From Bryobacterales bacterium (GTDB lineage Bacteria > Acidobacteriota > Terriglobia > Bryobacterales > Bryobacteraceae), in the NCBI GenBank assembly GCA_016789785.1, contig JAEUQE010000095.1, positions 1 through 28,561 of the forward strand: a DNA stretch of 28,561 nt. Reading direction: 5' to 3'. Below are positions 8,613 to 17,512 of this stretch, piece by piece. Each line of letters begins with the position of its first letter. Position 1 is the first letter of the stretch. The position numbers and the translations under genes were made by a program. The notes below the pieces were generated by a model. It was not told the origin of the DNA. It did not search any database and saw only the letters and a program-made list of their open reading frames with translations.

Positions 8613-9662
8613 ATGCGAAACACAACCACACGGGCGCGCCGGACCGCCGCAGACACCGCGCCCAGCCTCCTCTCCCTGCTTACGGAGAAGATCGTCGGTC
8701 AGACCCCGGCTCTTGAAGCCATCGTGCCCTACGTGCAGATGTATCAGGCGGGCCTCTCTCCCGAAGGGCGGCCTGTCGGAGTGTTCCTGTTGCTGGGTCC
8801 AACCGGCACCGGCAAGACGCGCACGGTGGAGGCGCTTGCGGAGGCCATTCACGGCACGGAGAAGCACGTCCTTCGCATTGATTGCGGAGAGTTCCAAATG
8901 GAACACGAAGTGGCCAAGCTGATCGGCGCTCCTCCGGGTTATCTGGGCCATCGCGAAACCACACCCATGCTCAATCAGCAGAAACTGAACGCGGTCACCA
9001 GTGAGCGCTCCAACCTCTCCATCGTCCTTTTTGATGAGATCGAGAAAGCGGCGCCCTCCATGCAGCGCCTTCTGCTTGGTGTGCTGGACAAAGCCGTGCT
9101 GCGTCTTGGCGACAACACCAACGTCAACTTCGAACGCTCCCTGATCTTCATGACCAGCAATCTGGGAGCGCGCGGGATGAGCCGTGAGATGCGCCCCGAT
9201 TTCGGATTTCAAGCAATCACCGGGCCCACTCGCAAGAATGTCCAGCGAAAGCTGGAGAGCATCGCCGTGGCTGCCGTGCGGAAGAAGTTCTCACCTGAGT
9301 TTGTGAACCGCGTGGATGTCATCAGCACTTACTATCCACTCTCGGAAGACGCCCTGAGCCAGATTCTCGAACATCAGATCGACAACCTGCGGCGTCACAT
9401 CGCGAACCGCATGGGCATGCGCGGATTCGCATTCGAACTCACCGACGCCTCAAAGGACTTTCTCCTGAAGAAAGGCACCAGCCCCGAGTATGGCGCCCGG
9501 GAACTCAAGCGCGCCGTTCTCCGCCATCTGATCCAACCGCTCGCTTCACTGGTGGCGCGTGGCCGTCTCGAGCCGGGAGCCTGTCTGCTCATTGATCACA
9601 AAGCAGGCAACGATCACCTCAGCTTCTATGCGCTGCCGGAAGAGGAGTCACTCGCGGCATAG
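8613..9662 (+). CDS. Stand-alone ClpB/ClpA D2-type AAA+ ATPase
   Basis: A 349-residue protein consisting of one AAA+ module of the HSP100 (Clp) D2 type. The order is: Walker A GPTGTGKT (62-69), aromatic pore loop GYLG (109-112), Walker B IVLFDEIEKA (138-146), sensor 1 TSNLG (181-185), the arginine-finger region PEFVNRVD (Arg233), and sensor 2 GARELKR (294-300) in a C-terminal D2-small domain. There is no Clp N-domain, first ATPase domain or middle coiled coil, and no ClpP-binding IGF-type loop that I can see. It is therefore probably a threading or remodelling ATPase that works with its own adaptor, not a canonical ClpB or ClpX. AAGGTGA sits nine nt before the ATG. Its last 37 nt overlap the convergent methyltransferase gene. 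The substrate is unknown. Confidence 0.88.
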   Translation: MRNTTTRARRTAADTAPSLLSLLTEKIVGQTPALEAIVPYVQMYQAGLSPEGRPVGVFLLLGPTGTGKTRTVEALAEAIHGTEKHVLRIDCGEFQMEHEVAKLIGAPPGYLGHRETTPMLNQQKLNAVTSERSNLSIVLFDEIEKAAPSMQRLLLGVLDKAVLRLGDNTNVNFERSLIFMTSNLGARGMSREMRPDFGFQAITGPTRKNVQRKLESIAVAAVRKKFSPEFVNRVDVISTYYPLSEDALSQILEHQIDNLRRHIANRMGMRGFAFELTDASKDFLLKKGTSPEYGARELKRAVLRHLIQPLASLVARGRLEPGACLLIDHKAGNDHLSFYALPEEESLAA

Positions 9663-10447
9663 CAGCGCCCGATCGCCAATAGATGCAGACTGCAGCCCAG
9701 GAGCGCCGGCTCATTTTCCACTTGCCGGACGAGATGGAGAATCCTCGACCGGCGCTCCGCATCCTTCCAACGCTCCTCCAAATCACGGGCAAGCCAGCCT
9801 GGTCCTTCCACTGGAAGCAGGTCCACACTCCCGAAACCGGCCGTGTGCAATTCCTCGCGAAGCTCCTCGGGACGATGCAGCACCGACGAAGTGAAGTAGC
9901 GCGGCTCGCCGGTTGGATTCTCATGCTGACCCGTGGCAAGATCCCGATCCAGCAACGCCGTGAACGCAGGATCATCGAGAAACCCATCCAGTAGTCCATG
10001 CAGCAGCGAAGCCCACCGGCTGATCGCTGAAGCGAAAAGAACGCCCCGCGGCTTCAAAGCGCGCCGTGCTTCACGCAGAGCGGCAAGACGCTGCTCACGA
10101 TCCGGCAGATGATACAGCGGACCAAGCAACAGCACTGCATCGGCGCTTGCGTCTTCGCACGGCAGCTCGCGCGCATCACCCTTTGCGATGCCGGCTAGCG
10201 GCAACCGCGAAGCCTGGGCGAGGTGCTTCTCCACCGGATCGAGAAGATACACATCATAGCCCCGCTCCAGCAGCCATTCCGCATGCACACCGGGGCCGCC
10301 ACCGACATCCAGCACTCGTGCCGGGGGCGGCGGCAGATGGCGCATCACGATCTCCTGAATGCGCGCGAACTCGAGCAGTCCGGATCCACCGGAGAGACGC
10401 TGTGCTTCACTTGTCCGTTCGTAGTAGCGGAGAACCTCGTCATCCAT
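9626..10447 (-). CDS. SAM-dependent class I methyltransferase
   Basis: A 273-residue Rossmann-fold methyltransferase. Motif I is [18 protein letters not shown] (about 43-60). The acidic end of strand 2 is [16 protein letters not shown], motif II/III is [25 protein letters not shown], and motif IV-like [17 protein letters not shown] follows, the pattern of the Methyltransf_11/25 small-molecule methyltransferases. The substrate cannot be read from the sequence. The start codon lies inside the end of the dehydratase gene (8-nt overlap, AATGGATGA), so translation is probably coupled. Its 3' end overlaps the convergent AAA+ gene by 37 nt. Whether it modifies a product of the dehydratase pathway is unknown. 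Confidence 0.85.
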   Translation of the reverse strand: MDDEVLRYYERTSEAQRLSGGSGLLEFARIQEIVMRHLPPPPARVLDVGGGPGVHAEWLLERGYDVYLLDPVEKHLAQASRLPLAGIAKGDARELPCEDASADAVLLLGPLYHLPDREQRLAALREARRALKPRGVLFASAISRWASLLHGLLDGFLDDPAFTALLDRDLATGQHENPTGEPRYFTSSVLHRPEELREELHTAGFGSVDLLPVEGPGWLARDLEERWKDAERRSRILHLVRQVENEPALLGCSLHLLAIGRCYAASDSSSGSA

Positions 10448-12413
10448 TCGCTTGCCGCAATGCGCGCTTGCCCGCTTCGATCACCTTGAGAATCGACTCG
10501 GCATCATAGACGCTGCCGCCCCACGTTCCACCACTTGCGTCCTGCAGCGCGGCCCAGATACGAGTATCAAGCGGCAATGCGGGGTCCGGTGCAAGATCGG
10601 TACGCGGTGCGCGAGATGCAAGCTCGGCGCAACCCTCCTCCACCGATCCGTTCACGATGAGGTTCACACTGCCTTCCATGGTGTTCCGGTCCACCACAAT
10701 CTCCACAATGTCGCCGTCGCGCAACTTGCCGATGGGGCCGCCCGCCAGCGCCTCTGGGGATACGTGTCCGACGCAAGCGCCCGTCGACACGCCGCTGAAT
10801 CGCGCATCGGTAACCAGGGCAACATGCTTGCCGAAGTCGAGATGCTTCAGCGCGGACGTGACCTGGTAGGTCTCCTCCATACCCGCGCCCATCGGGCCGC
10901 GGCAGATCAGCACGACGATGTCACCCGCCTTGATCTCGCCATTCTTGATCGCACCGATGACGCCAGGTTCCGTGAGGAACACGCGCGCTGGACCGCGCTT
11001 GCGGTAAACGCCGTCTGCATCCACCACGCTCGGATCAATCGCAGTGCTCTTGATGACGGATCCTTCCGGCGCCAGATTGCCCATCGGGAAACAAACTGTC
11101 GACGTGAGACCCGCGCGCCGGCCGCTTTCAAAGGAGTGGATCACATCATCCGGATCGATGTGGTCACGTTCCGCGAGCATGCGGCGCAACGTCTGCCGGC
11201 GTTCCGACTTCTCCCACCACTCCAGGCTCTTTTCCAGCGTCTCGCCGGTCGCCGTGAGCGCATTCAACTTCAGCAGACCCGCGTCACGAAGATGCAGCAT
11301 CACCTCCGGCACGCCCCCCGCGAGGAACACCTGAATCGTCGGGAAGTAGCGCGGGCCATTGGGCAACGAATCAACGATTCGCGGAACGCGTTTGTTGATC
11401 GCCGCCCAATCGTCGACCGAGGGCCGTCGCAGACCAGCCTGATGCGCGATCGCAGGCAAATGCAGGATGAGATTGGTGGAACCGCCGAATGCCGCGTGCA
11501 CGACCATCGCGTTGTGCAACGCATCATCAGTGAGAATATCGCGCATGCGGATGCCACGGGACTCAAGCATCAGCACGCTACGGGCGGAACGCTTCGCCAT
11601 GTCGAGCCAGATGGGATGTCCGCTGGGTGCAAGCGCGGAGTGTGGCAGCGACATCCCAAGCGCTTCCCCGATCACCTGGGAACTCGCCGCCGTTCCAAGG
11701 AACTGGCAGCCGCCTCCAGGCGACCCGCACGCGCGGCAGCCCATCTCCTGCGCGTGCTCCAGCGTGATGGAACCATGCGCGAACCGCGCTCCGATGGTCT
11801 GCACCTTGCCCGTGTCCTCGGCGTCTTCCGCAAGCAGCATCACGCCTCCGGGCACCAGTACACACGGCAAATCGCGCGAGCCTGCCAGCGCCATCATCAT
11901 CGCGGGCAGCCCCTTGTCACACGTCGCGACGCCGATCACGCCATGCCGCGTCGGAAGCGAACGAATCAGCCGGCGCAGCACCACCGCGGCATCATTGCGA
12001 TAGGGCAGGCTGTCGAACATGCCCGTGGTGCCTTGCGTGCGCCCGTCGCAGGGGTCTGTGCAGTAACCCGCGAAGGGAATCGCACCTGCGCCCTTGAGTT
12101 CCTTCGCCGCCGCCTCCATCAACAGATTCACTTCCCAATGCCCGGAGTGATAGCCGAGAGCGATGGGTGTTCCATCCTGCGCTCGCATGCCGCCGTGGGT
12201 GCTCAGTAGCAGGATCTCCTTGCCGCCCAGCTTTGCCGGATCCCAACCCATGCCCGCGTTCTGCGTCCATCCGAACAGGTCGCCGGAGGGACGCGTCAGC
12301 AGCATCTCCGGAGTCAATGGCAACTTGCCTTCAGGCGCCTTGCCATAGCTGCTGACATCGAACAGCGCGGCATCGCCGGAATCGAGAATCGCACTCAATG
12401 GAATCTTTGTCAT
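10440..12413 (-). CDS. yjhG: YjhG/YagF-type sugar-acid (xylonate) dehydratase, IlvD/Edd family
   Basis: A 657-residue Fe-S dehydratase. It matches E. coli YjhG/YagF (655 aa, D-xylonate dehydratases) far better than Ilv[50 protein letters not shown] (here CTDPCDGRT), [16 protein letters not shown], and [10 protein letters not shown]. The C-terminal [25 protein letters not shown] and [20 protein letters not shown] also fit. Expected iron-sulfur ligands are Cys118 or Cys122, Cys165 and Cys236; the Ser of RFSGVSTGA is the family's catalytic region. It dehydrates aldonic acids such as D-xylonate to 2-keto-3-deoxy acids in non-phosphorylative sugar oxidation. The start lies 16 bp from a divergent oxidoreductase start. 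No strong Shine-Dalgarno is visible (GAAAG only). The exact substrate is uncertain. Confidence 0.9.
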   Translation of the reverse strand: MTKIPLSAILDSGDAALFDVSSYGKAPEGKLPLTPEMLLTRPSGDLFGWTQNAGMGWDPAKLGGKEILLLSTHGGMRAQDGTPIALGYHSGHWEVNLLMEAAAKELKGAGAIPFAGYCTDPCDGRTQGTTGMFDSLPYRNDAAVVLRRLIRSLPTRHGVIGVATCDKGLPAMMMALAGSRDLPCVLVPGGVMLLAEDAEDTGKVQTIGARFAHGSITLEHAQEMGCRACGSPGGGCQFLGTAASSQVIGEALGMSLPHSALAPSGHPIWLDMAKRSARSVLMLESRGIRMRDILTDDALHNAMVVHAAFGGSTNLILHLPAIAHQAGLRRPSVDDWAAINKRVPRIVDSLPNGPRYFPTIQVFLAGGVPEVMLHLRDAGLLKLNALTATGETLEKSLEWWEKSERRQTLRRMLAERDHIDPDDVIHSFESGRRAGLTSTVCFPMGNLAPEGSVIKSTAIDPSVVDADGVYRKRGPARVFLTEPGVIGAIKNGEIKAGDIVVLICRGPMGAGMEETYQVTSALKHLDFGKHVALVTDARFSGVSTGACVGHVSPEALAGGPIGKLRDGDIVEIVVDRNTMEGSVNLIVNGSVEEGCAELASRAPRTDLAPDPALPLDTRIWAALQDASGGTWGGSVYDAESILKVIEAGKRALRQANG

Positions 12414-12441
12414 CGCGAACTTTCATGATATGATCCCCGCC
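12414..12441. promoter_or_regulatory. Very short divergent start region between dehydratase and oxidoreductase
   Basis: Only 16 bp separate the dehydratase ATG (12411-12413) from the first oxidoreductase ATG (12430-12432), or 28 bp from the second (12442). There is no room for two ordinary promoters, so each promoter must lie inside the other gene or the transcripts are leaderless. I see no clear -10/-35 hexamers in the gap. Confidence 0.4.
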
Positions 12442-13788
12442 ATGTCCGCCACACGACGACGCTTTGTTGCCGCCGCGATGAGCGCGGCATCGTACCAGAG
12501 AATCCTTGGCGCGAACGACCGCGTTCAGGTTGGATTCATCGGCTACGGACTCATTGGCCGCCAGCACGTCTTCGATTTCAAGAACCAGAAAGACGTCGAC
12601 ATCACCGCAATGTCGGAAGCGCATCAGCCGCGCCTCGAAGAAGGCTTGCAGGATTGCGGTCCGCGCGCGAAAGGCTATCGCGACTTCCGCAAGATGATCG
12701 AGAGCAAGGATGTGCAGGCCGTGGTGGTCTCGACACCCGATCACTGGCACGGGCTGATGACGATTCTGGCCTGCGCGGCCGGCAAGGACGTGTACGTCGA
12801 GAAGCCCCTCTCACTGTTCATTGACGAAGGCAAGTGGATGGTGAAAGCCGCGCGACGTTTCAACCGCGTGGTGCAGACCGGTACGCAACAGCGCAGTGGA
12901 CTCCATTATCAGAAGGCGCGCAAGCTCGTGCGCGAGGGTTATCTTGGCAAGGTCACGAACATCCGCATGACCGCGTTTCGCAACGTGACGCCGGGCTTCG
13001 GCAAGTTCAACGAGGGCCAGCCGCCTTCGGAACTCGACTACGAGATGTGGCTCGGGCCGGCGCCCAAGAAACCTTATCATCAACTGCGGTCGCTCTATCA
13101 TTTCCGCTGGTTTTGGGATTACTCCGGCGGCCAGATGACGAACCTTGGCGCTCATCACATCGACATCGCACAGTGGTTCCTTGCCGCGAAGGGCCCAGTG
13201 CTGGTGTCGTCAGTCGGTGGCCGTTACACTCTGGAGGGCGATGGTGAAACACCGGACACCCAGGACGCCATCTTCCAATACGACAATTGCACGGCGGTTT
13301 GTTCTTTGCGCGAAACGGCACAAGGGCGCCCGGGCGGCGGACTCGAATTCTTCGGGCACAAGGCAAGCATGTCGATTGGCCGCGGTGGCTTCGAGATCAC
13401 GCCGGAGTTGAAGATTGACCCCAACAACGCGGTGCCGCAATTCAAAGGGCACAGCGCGGGAGGCGTGGCAAGGTCGCAGGCGAAACCCGAGCCGTGGACC
13501 GCACCAGTCAAGGAGAAAGGTTCCTCCGACGAGCAATTCGACCTGCATGTCCGCAACTTCCTGGACTGCGTGAAGACACGGCAGAGGCCCATCGCCGACG
13601 TGGAAGACGGGCATCAGATCACCACGGCTTGCCATCTCGCGAACATCTCACTCCGGCTGAAGGGTCGCAGCATTCGCTGGGATCCCGGGACGGAGCAGAT
13701 CATCGGCGACGCGGATGCGGCGTCCATGATGCGGCGGCCCTATCGCAAGCCGTGGGACCGGGTGATTGATGAGTTGAAGCTGGCTTGA
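12430..13788 (+). CDS. Tat-exported Gfo/Idh/MocA-family oxidoreductase
   Basis: NAD(P)-dependent oxidoreductase of 452 residues. The N-terminus SATRRRFVAAAMSAA is a twin-arginine signal, followed by RVQVGFIGYGLIGRQH (nucleotide-binding Gly motif, about 32-46). STPDHWHGLM and VYVEKPLSLF carry the family EKP lysine (Lys125). The C-terminal substrate domain includes GGQMTNLGAHHIDIAQWF, the usual region for the catalytic histidine. The frame allows ATG 12430 or ATG 12442; the second puts the twin arginines closer to the start, and neither has a clear ribosome binding site. Such exported members are common in Acidobacteria and Planctomycetes and usually act on sugars or glycosides; this substrate is unknown. 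The gene is divergent from yjhG, suggesting shared control, and it ends 9 nt from the convergent lysC stop. Confidence 0.9.
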   Translation: MIPAMSATRRRFVAAAMSAASYQRILGANDRVQVGFIGYGLIGRQHVFDFKNQKDVDITAMSEAHQPRLEEGLQDCGPRAKGYRDFRKMIESKDVQAVVVSTPDHWHGLMTILACAAGKDVYVEKPLSLFIDEGKWMVKAARRFNRVVQTGTQQRSGLHYQKARKLVREGYLGKVTNIRMTAFRNVTPGFGKFNEGQPPSELDYEMWLGPAPKKPYHQLRSLYHFRWFWDYSGGQMTNLGAHHIDIAQWFLAAKGPVLVSSVGGRYTLEGDGETPDTQDAIFQYDNCTAVCSLRETAQGRPGGGLEFFGHKASMSIGRGGFEITPELKIDPNNAVPQFKGHSAGGVARSQAKPEPWTAPVKEKGSSDEQFDLHVRNFLDCVKTRQRPIADVEDGHQITTACHLANISLRLKGRSIRWDPGTEQIIGDADAASMMRRPYRKPWDRVIDELKLA

Positions 13789-13797
13789 AGCTTGGGG

Positions 13798-15204
13798 CTA
13801 CTTGCCCAACCCGCACTCATCGTGGATCGCGCGAACCGCCTTCTCCAAGCCGTCGCGGCGCACCACGATCGCGATCGTCAGCTCGCTGGAGCCTTGCGCG
13901 ATCGCAATAATGTTGACGCTCTCTCGCGAGATCGCCGTGAAGATGCGGCCCGCCAAACCGGGCGTTCCACGCATGCCTTCGCCAACCACCGCCAGCAGAC
14001 CGACGTTCTCATCCACATCAAAGGGCTTCATGTAGCCATGCGCCAGCTCGAGCGCAAACGCGGTTTCGAGTGCAGCCATCGCATGTGGCAACTCATCGCG
14101 CCGGATCAGAAAGCAGAACGTTTGCCGGTAACTCGAACTGGTCAACGCAAGCAGCTCGGCGTTGGATTGCGCGAGCGCGGCCAGAGCCCGTGACATGACG
14201 AGTGTGGCGCTGAGTTCGGCGCTCGCAGGCTCAATCGAAACCAGTGCGACATTCGACATCGACGTAACGGCACGAGGACCGTCGGGCGCATCAACAGCAG
14301 GCGTGATCTTCGTGCCTGGCTTGTCGAGAGCGAAGCTGTTCTTGCTCCACACAGGCACACCCTTCTCGATCAACGGCGCCAGCGTGCGCGGATGCAGTAC
14401 CTTCGCCCCGTTGTAAGCGAGTTCCGCCGCCTCCGCGTACGTCACTTCAGGCAGCACCGCCGCATGGGGCACCAGGCGCGGATCGGCCGTCATGATGCCA
14501 TCCACATCCGTCCAGATCCACACCTCCGCCGCGTCCAAAGCAGCGGCGAGAATCGATGCCGAGAAGTCCGAGCCGCCACGGCCAAGCGTCGTCGGACGCC
14601 CATCGAGCGTGGCGCCGTTGAAACCCGTCACGATCGGCAGCACCCCCGCTTCAATCATCGGCCGAAGCACCTTCGCGGCCTTCTCTCGAGTCGCATCCAT
14701 GAGCGGCGTTGCGTTGCCGAACACCGCGTCCGTCACGACAACGTCCGCTGCGTTGACGGCTTTCGCGGGAATCCCCGCCGATTCGAGATACGCTGCAATC
14801 AGGCACGCCGAGAGCCGCTCACCCACTGCCACAGCTTCATCCACCGAACGTGGTGGACGCTCCCCGAGCATCATGATCCCCTTTGCGATGCGGCGGAAGT
14901 CATCAATGATGGTGTGCACTTCGTCAAGCACGGTACGCTGGCGATTGGCTGGCAGAAGTTCTGCGCAGGTGATCACGTGCCGGTCTTCCAACTGCTTCAA
15001 ATTCGCATCGAGCCCCGCCTGATCGTCGCCCTCGGCCTTTCGCAGAGTGTCCAGCAGCAGATCGGTGACTTTCGACATGGCCGAAACCACGGTCACCACG
15101 CCGCGTTGTTTGATCTGTCCCGCGCAGATACCGCCTGCGATCTTCATGCGCTCGGCGGAGCCCATGCTGGTGCCGCCGAACTTCATCACTAACAACTCGC
15201 TCAA
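13798..15204 (-). CDS. lysC: Aspartate kinase (monofunctional, C-terminal ACT domains)
   Basis: First enzyme of the aspartate pathway, phosphorylating L-aspartate towards lysine, threonine, methionine and diaminopimelate. The N-terminus VMKFGGTSMGSAERM is the signature nucleotide-binding strand. GFNGATLDGRPTTLGRGGSDFSA and EVWIWTDVDGIMTADPRLV are the family substrate and ATP motifs. Two ACT-type regulatory repeats follow after about residue 310 (NVALVSIEPASAE…; ENVGLLAVVGEGMRG… INIIAIAQGSSELTIAIVV-like), as in ThrA/LysC enzymes feedback-inhibited by end-product amino acids. There is no homoserine dehydrogenase domain. The only start that suits the family is TTG 15202-15204, which overlaps the cmk stop as TTGA, with AAAGGA about nine nt upstream. 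The 468-residue length is normal. Confidence 0.93.
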   Translation of the reverse strand: MSELLVMKFGGTSMGSAERMKIAGGICAGQIKQRGVVTVVSAMSKVTDLLLDTLRKAEGDDQAGLDANLKQLEDRHVITCAELLPANRQRTVLDEVHTIIDDFRRIAKGIMMLGERPPRSVDEAVAVGERLSACLIAAYLESAGIPAKAVNAADVVVTDAVFGNATPLMDATREKAAKVLRPMIEAGVLPIVTGFNGATLDGRPTTLGRGGSDFSASILAAALDAAEVWIWTDVDGIMTADPRLVPHAAVLPEVTYAEAAELAYNGAKVLHPRTLAPLIEKGVPVWSKNSFALDKPGTKITPAVDAPDGPRAVTSMSNVALVSIEPASAELSATLVMSRALAALAQSNAELLALTSSSYRQTFCFLIRRDELPHAMAALETAFALELAHGYMKPFDVDENVGLLAVVGEGMRGTPGLAGRIFTAISRESVNIIAIAQGSSELTIAIVVRRDGLEKAVRAIHDECGLGK

Positions 15205-15890
15205 CGTGAGAGTTCCTTTCCGTTCGATGTACGTTCCCGGACGATTTTGAGAATGGCTTCTTCCACCTGTTCGATGGCGAGGTCGCTCGAATCGAGATAG
15301 ATCGCGTCGGGCGCTTGCATCAACGGCGAGGCAGTGCGGGTGCGGTCGCGTTCATCGCGCTCGCGGATCTCCTTTGCGATCTGTTCGAGTGTGACATCGG
15401 CGCCCTTGGCCAGCAGTTCCTTCAAACGCCGCTCCGCGCGCACATCCACGCTTGCATCGAGGTAGATTTTGATCTCGGCGTTCGGGAAGACAATGGTGCC
15501 GATGTCGCGGCCTTCCATCACCACGCTTTGTTCCAGCGCCATCTCGCGTTGTTTGTCCACCAGTGCGCGGCGCACCCCGGCGATGGTGGAAACCTTCGAT
15601 GCGCCATCGGAAATCTGCTGGTTGCGAATCGCGGTGCTGATGTCCTCGCCGTTGAGCGTGACCTTCGATCCACGGTCTTCCAGGCCGATTTCCGCCGCGA
15701 CGGCAAGCTGTTCCAGACGGTGCATGTCGCTGAAGTCCGTGCCATTGCGCACGGCCCACAACGCGACGGCGCGGTACATGGCGCCAGTATCGATGTAGAG
15801 AAAGCTGAGCCGGTCGGCGAGGCGGCGCGCGATCGTACTCTTGCCGGCGCCGGCCGGGCCGTCGATTGCAACCACAATCTTTTTGGACAT
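15201..15890 (-). CDS. cmk: Cytidylate kinase
   Basis: Phosphorylates CMP and dCMP to the diphosphates in pyrimidine salvage and RNA turnover. The start ATG 15888-15890 gives 229 residues beginning MSKKIVVAIDGPAGAGKST, with Walker A GPAGAGKS (about 11-18). FLYIDTGAMYRAVALWA, VVMEGRDIGTIVFPNAEIKIYLDA and the LID region RDERDRTRTASPLMQAPDAIYLDSS are all characteristic. The open frame continues upstream to 15965 but without family similarity. No strong Shine-Dalgarno is seen. It overlaps lysC by 4 nt, so cmk and lysC are probably one transcript, an unusual partnership because cmk more often neighbours rpsA or aroA. Confidence 0.94.
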   Translation of the reverse strand: MSKKIVVAIDGPAGAGKSTIARRLADRLSFLYIDTGAMYRAVALWAVRNGTDFSDMHRLEQLAVAAEIGLEDRGSKVTLNGEDISTAIRNQQISDGASKVSTIAGVRRALVDKQREMALEQSVVMEGRDIGTIVFPNAEIKIYLDASVDVRAERRLKELLAKGADVTLEQIAKEIRERDERDRTRTASPLMQAPDAIYLDSSDLAIEQVEEAILKIVRERTSNGKELSR

Positions 15891-15943
15891 GAAGCGAGAA
15901 TGACAATCCTGGACTGACCGGGAAGCCAGCGCCGATTGATCTT

Positions 15944-16221
15944 TCAGTTTAGCGCGGCAGGGCATGGCCGCCAGTTCCGAGGCACCGCCGTGCGATCCGT
16001 AGCCTTGCCACAGCCGCCCATCAAGAGCCGGGATTTAGTACGGCGTTCCTTAGATGCGGTCTGATATGTGATGAGCTCCAAGCGCCGGTAGTAGCGCACG
16101 CGCGTGCCTATGGCCGCGCGGTCCTGTCCGGACTCAAAGTAGGATTGCGCCTCGTCGAGCATTCGGGAAACGTCTCGATGGCCTGCAGGGCGGACCCAGC
16201 AATGGTGATGGGTTCTCCCAT
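15944..16221 (-). pseudogene. Small third gene after hipA, apparently frameshifted
   Basis: An ATG at 16219-16221 has an excellent GGAGGA five nt upstream and reads MGEPITIAGSALQAIETFPE. The frame then runs into a low-quality tail. A second frame begins at that exact point (ATG 16160-16162) with MLDEAQSYFESGQDRAAIG and TRVRYYRRLELITYQTA, which looks like genuine helical, charged protein. A single-base gain near 16164 would join them as …ETFPEMLDEAQSYF…, giving about 60-90 residues. It starts 16 nt after the hipA stop, so it would be a third member of the hipBA operon. It could be a real frameshift mutation, a sequencing error or a programmed shift. I do not recognise the family. Everything after about 16040 may be non-coding. 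Confidence 0.45.
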
Positions 16222-16237
16222 TCGGTCCTCCGCTCGG

Positions 16238-17512
16238 TCATCCTCGCTTCGCGATGAGGGTCGTGTGGGCAGCCGTGGTGATTTGATTATCAATGACGGT
16301 CTTGATCGCGGCGGGCAGAAGATCCTGGGCCGGGAGGTGCCTCCAGGCTTCGATGGTGGCCTCGGCCGTGTCGTGAACGATCCGCACGACGGGGTCCATG
16401 GGCATGCCTGCCTTTTCAGTGAGGCGGCGAATCTGGTCGAGGGAGATTTGCTCAAGGTCGCGGCTACCGCCCAGTGTGAGGGCCAGCTTGTCGCCGGGTA
16501 TGTAGGGCAGCGTTGAGACGAAGTCGTAGGCGGGAGAGAGCACAGGCGTGCGGGTGTCCGGATAGAGAAGCGACCAGTTCTTGAGGTGCATATCGGCATT
16601 GCCAATCAGCACCGAAAAGGTCAGCCGCCTGATGAACTCGTAGGCACCCTGCGCTCCTGTTTCGGCCCACAAAACGCGGGCGATGTTGGCGTAGCTGACG
16701 GCCTTGTATTTGTCCTCGGGAAACTGGCCGAACACTTGCGCGAAATCTTCCATGTGAACGCGACCTCCGTCAGGCATGCGGTCAAAGCGTTCAACAGCAA
16801 GGGCCGTGCCTTTGATGGCTGCGCCCAGGAATGGCAACCCTTGGATTTCAGAGACGGGGACCAGGTGGATGCGCGGCACGGCGATTCCAATAGCACGCGC
16901 CAGTTCCAGCATGACGAACTCGTTTTCTGAGACGGCATCAAAGGTGTGGGAGGGGAGCTTCACGATCCAGGAGCCGCCGATGCCTTCAGCGGGGACGGTT
17001 AGCCCGCCTCGCGCCTCCATGATGGCGGAGAACTTGAGCTGAACGCCTGCCAGTGAGAACCGCAGGCGGCGGCCGGAGCCTTGCTTGTCCTTTTGGTTCT
17101 CATCCTCGTTGTCATCGTCATGATGCTCATCATGACCGCCATCATCAACGCCGTGACCGAGCGGCGTGACCATGACAGCGCCGGAAAGATCGGCTCCGAG
17201 GGCGGCCAGCAGGAAGAACTCGCGCTGCGGGTGGACGCCTGCCTGCTCGGCCAGGTAGGAGCGTAAATGGCCCTCGGGCAGGAGATTGGCGAAGAAGGTC
17301 GGCACCCGCTGGCGGACCTGCTGGGGCGCTGTCACCAACCCGCCGGAGCGGCCCTTGAACGAAAGGCTCAAGGTGGGGCGCTGCGGATCGTCGATGTAGC
17401 TTTGGTCGAAGGAGAATATCTGCCGGTCGCCGGCCAGGCGCACGATGGTGCCGATCTGGCGGCCGTGCAGGTGGACGCCCAGGGTGGTCAGTGTTTTGGG
17501 GTCGATCTTCAT
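16238..17512 (-). CDS. hipA: HipA-family serine/threonine kinase toxin
   Basis: A 424-residue HipA kinase, the toxin of a type II toxin-antitoxin pair; characterised HipA proteins phosphorylate aminoacyl-tRNA synthetases such as GltX and trigger growth arrest. Landmarks are the N-terminal subdomain LLPEGHLRSYLAEQAG, then RFSLAGVQLKFS (151-162), corresponding to the flexible autophosphorylation/P-loop region. SWIVKLPS follows with ATP-binding Lys185, then GNADMHLKNWSLL (304-316) with catalytic Asp307 and Asn312, and SPAYDF (Asp330), the metal-binding motif. All key kinase residues appear intact. Residues about 119-147 form an unusual Asp/His/Glu-rich insert just before the phosphorylation loop. 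The start overlaps the hipB stop by 4 nt (ATGA), so antitoxin and toxin are translationally coupled. The target is not known. Confidence 0.92.
   Translation of the reverse strand: MKIDPKTLTTLGVHLHGRQIGTIVRLAGDRQIFSFDQSYIDDPQRPTLSLSFKGRSGGLVTAPQQVRQRVPTFFANLLPEGHLRSYLAEQAGVHPQREFFLLAALGADLSGAVMVTPLGHGVDDGGHDEHHDDDNEDENQKDKQGSGRRLRFSLAGVQLKFSAIMEARGGLTVPAEGIGGSWIVKLPSHTFDAVSENEFVMLELARAIGIAVPRIHLVPVSEIQGLPFLGAAIKGTALAVERFDRMPDGGRVHMEDFAQVFGQFPEDKYKAVSYANIARVLWAETGAQGAYEFIRRLTFSVLIGNADMHLKNWSLLYPDTRTPVLSPAYDFVSTLPYIPGDKLALTLGGSRDLEQISLDQIRRLTEKAGMPMDPVVRIVHDTAEATIEAWRHLPAQDLLPAAIKTVIDNQITTAAHTTLIAKRG

Noticed and set aside
10452..12209. A 585-codon plus-strand open frame
   Set aside because: Antisense to the clearly conserved yjhG gene; composition is that of a shadow frame.
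10440..12413. Annotation as IlvD (dihydroxy-acid dehydratase)
   Set aside because: Length (657) and the [18 protein letters not shown] and [22 protein letters not shown] regions match YjhG/YagF, not the roughly 560-residue IlvD.
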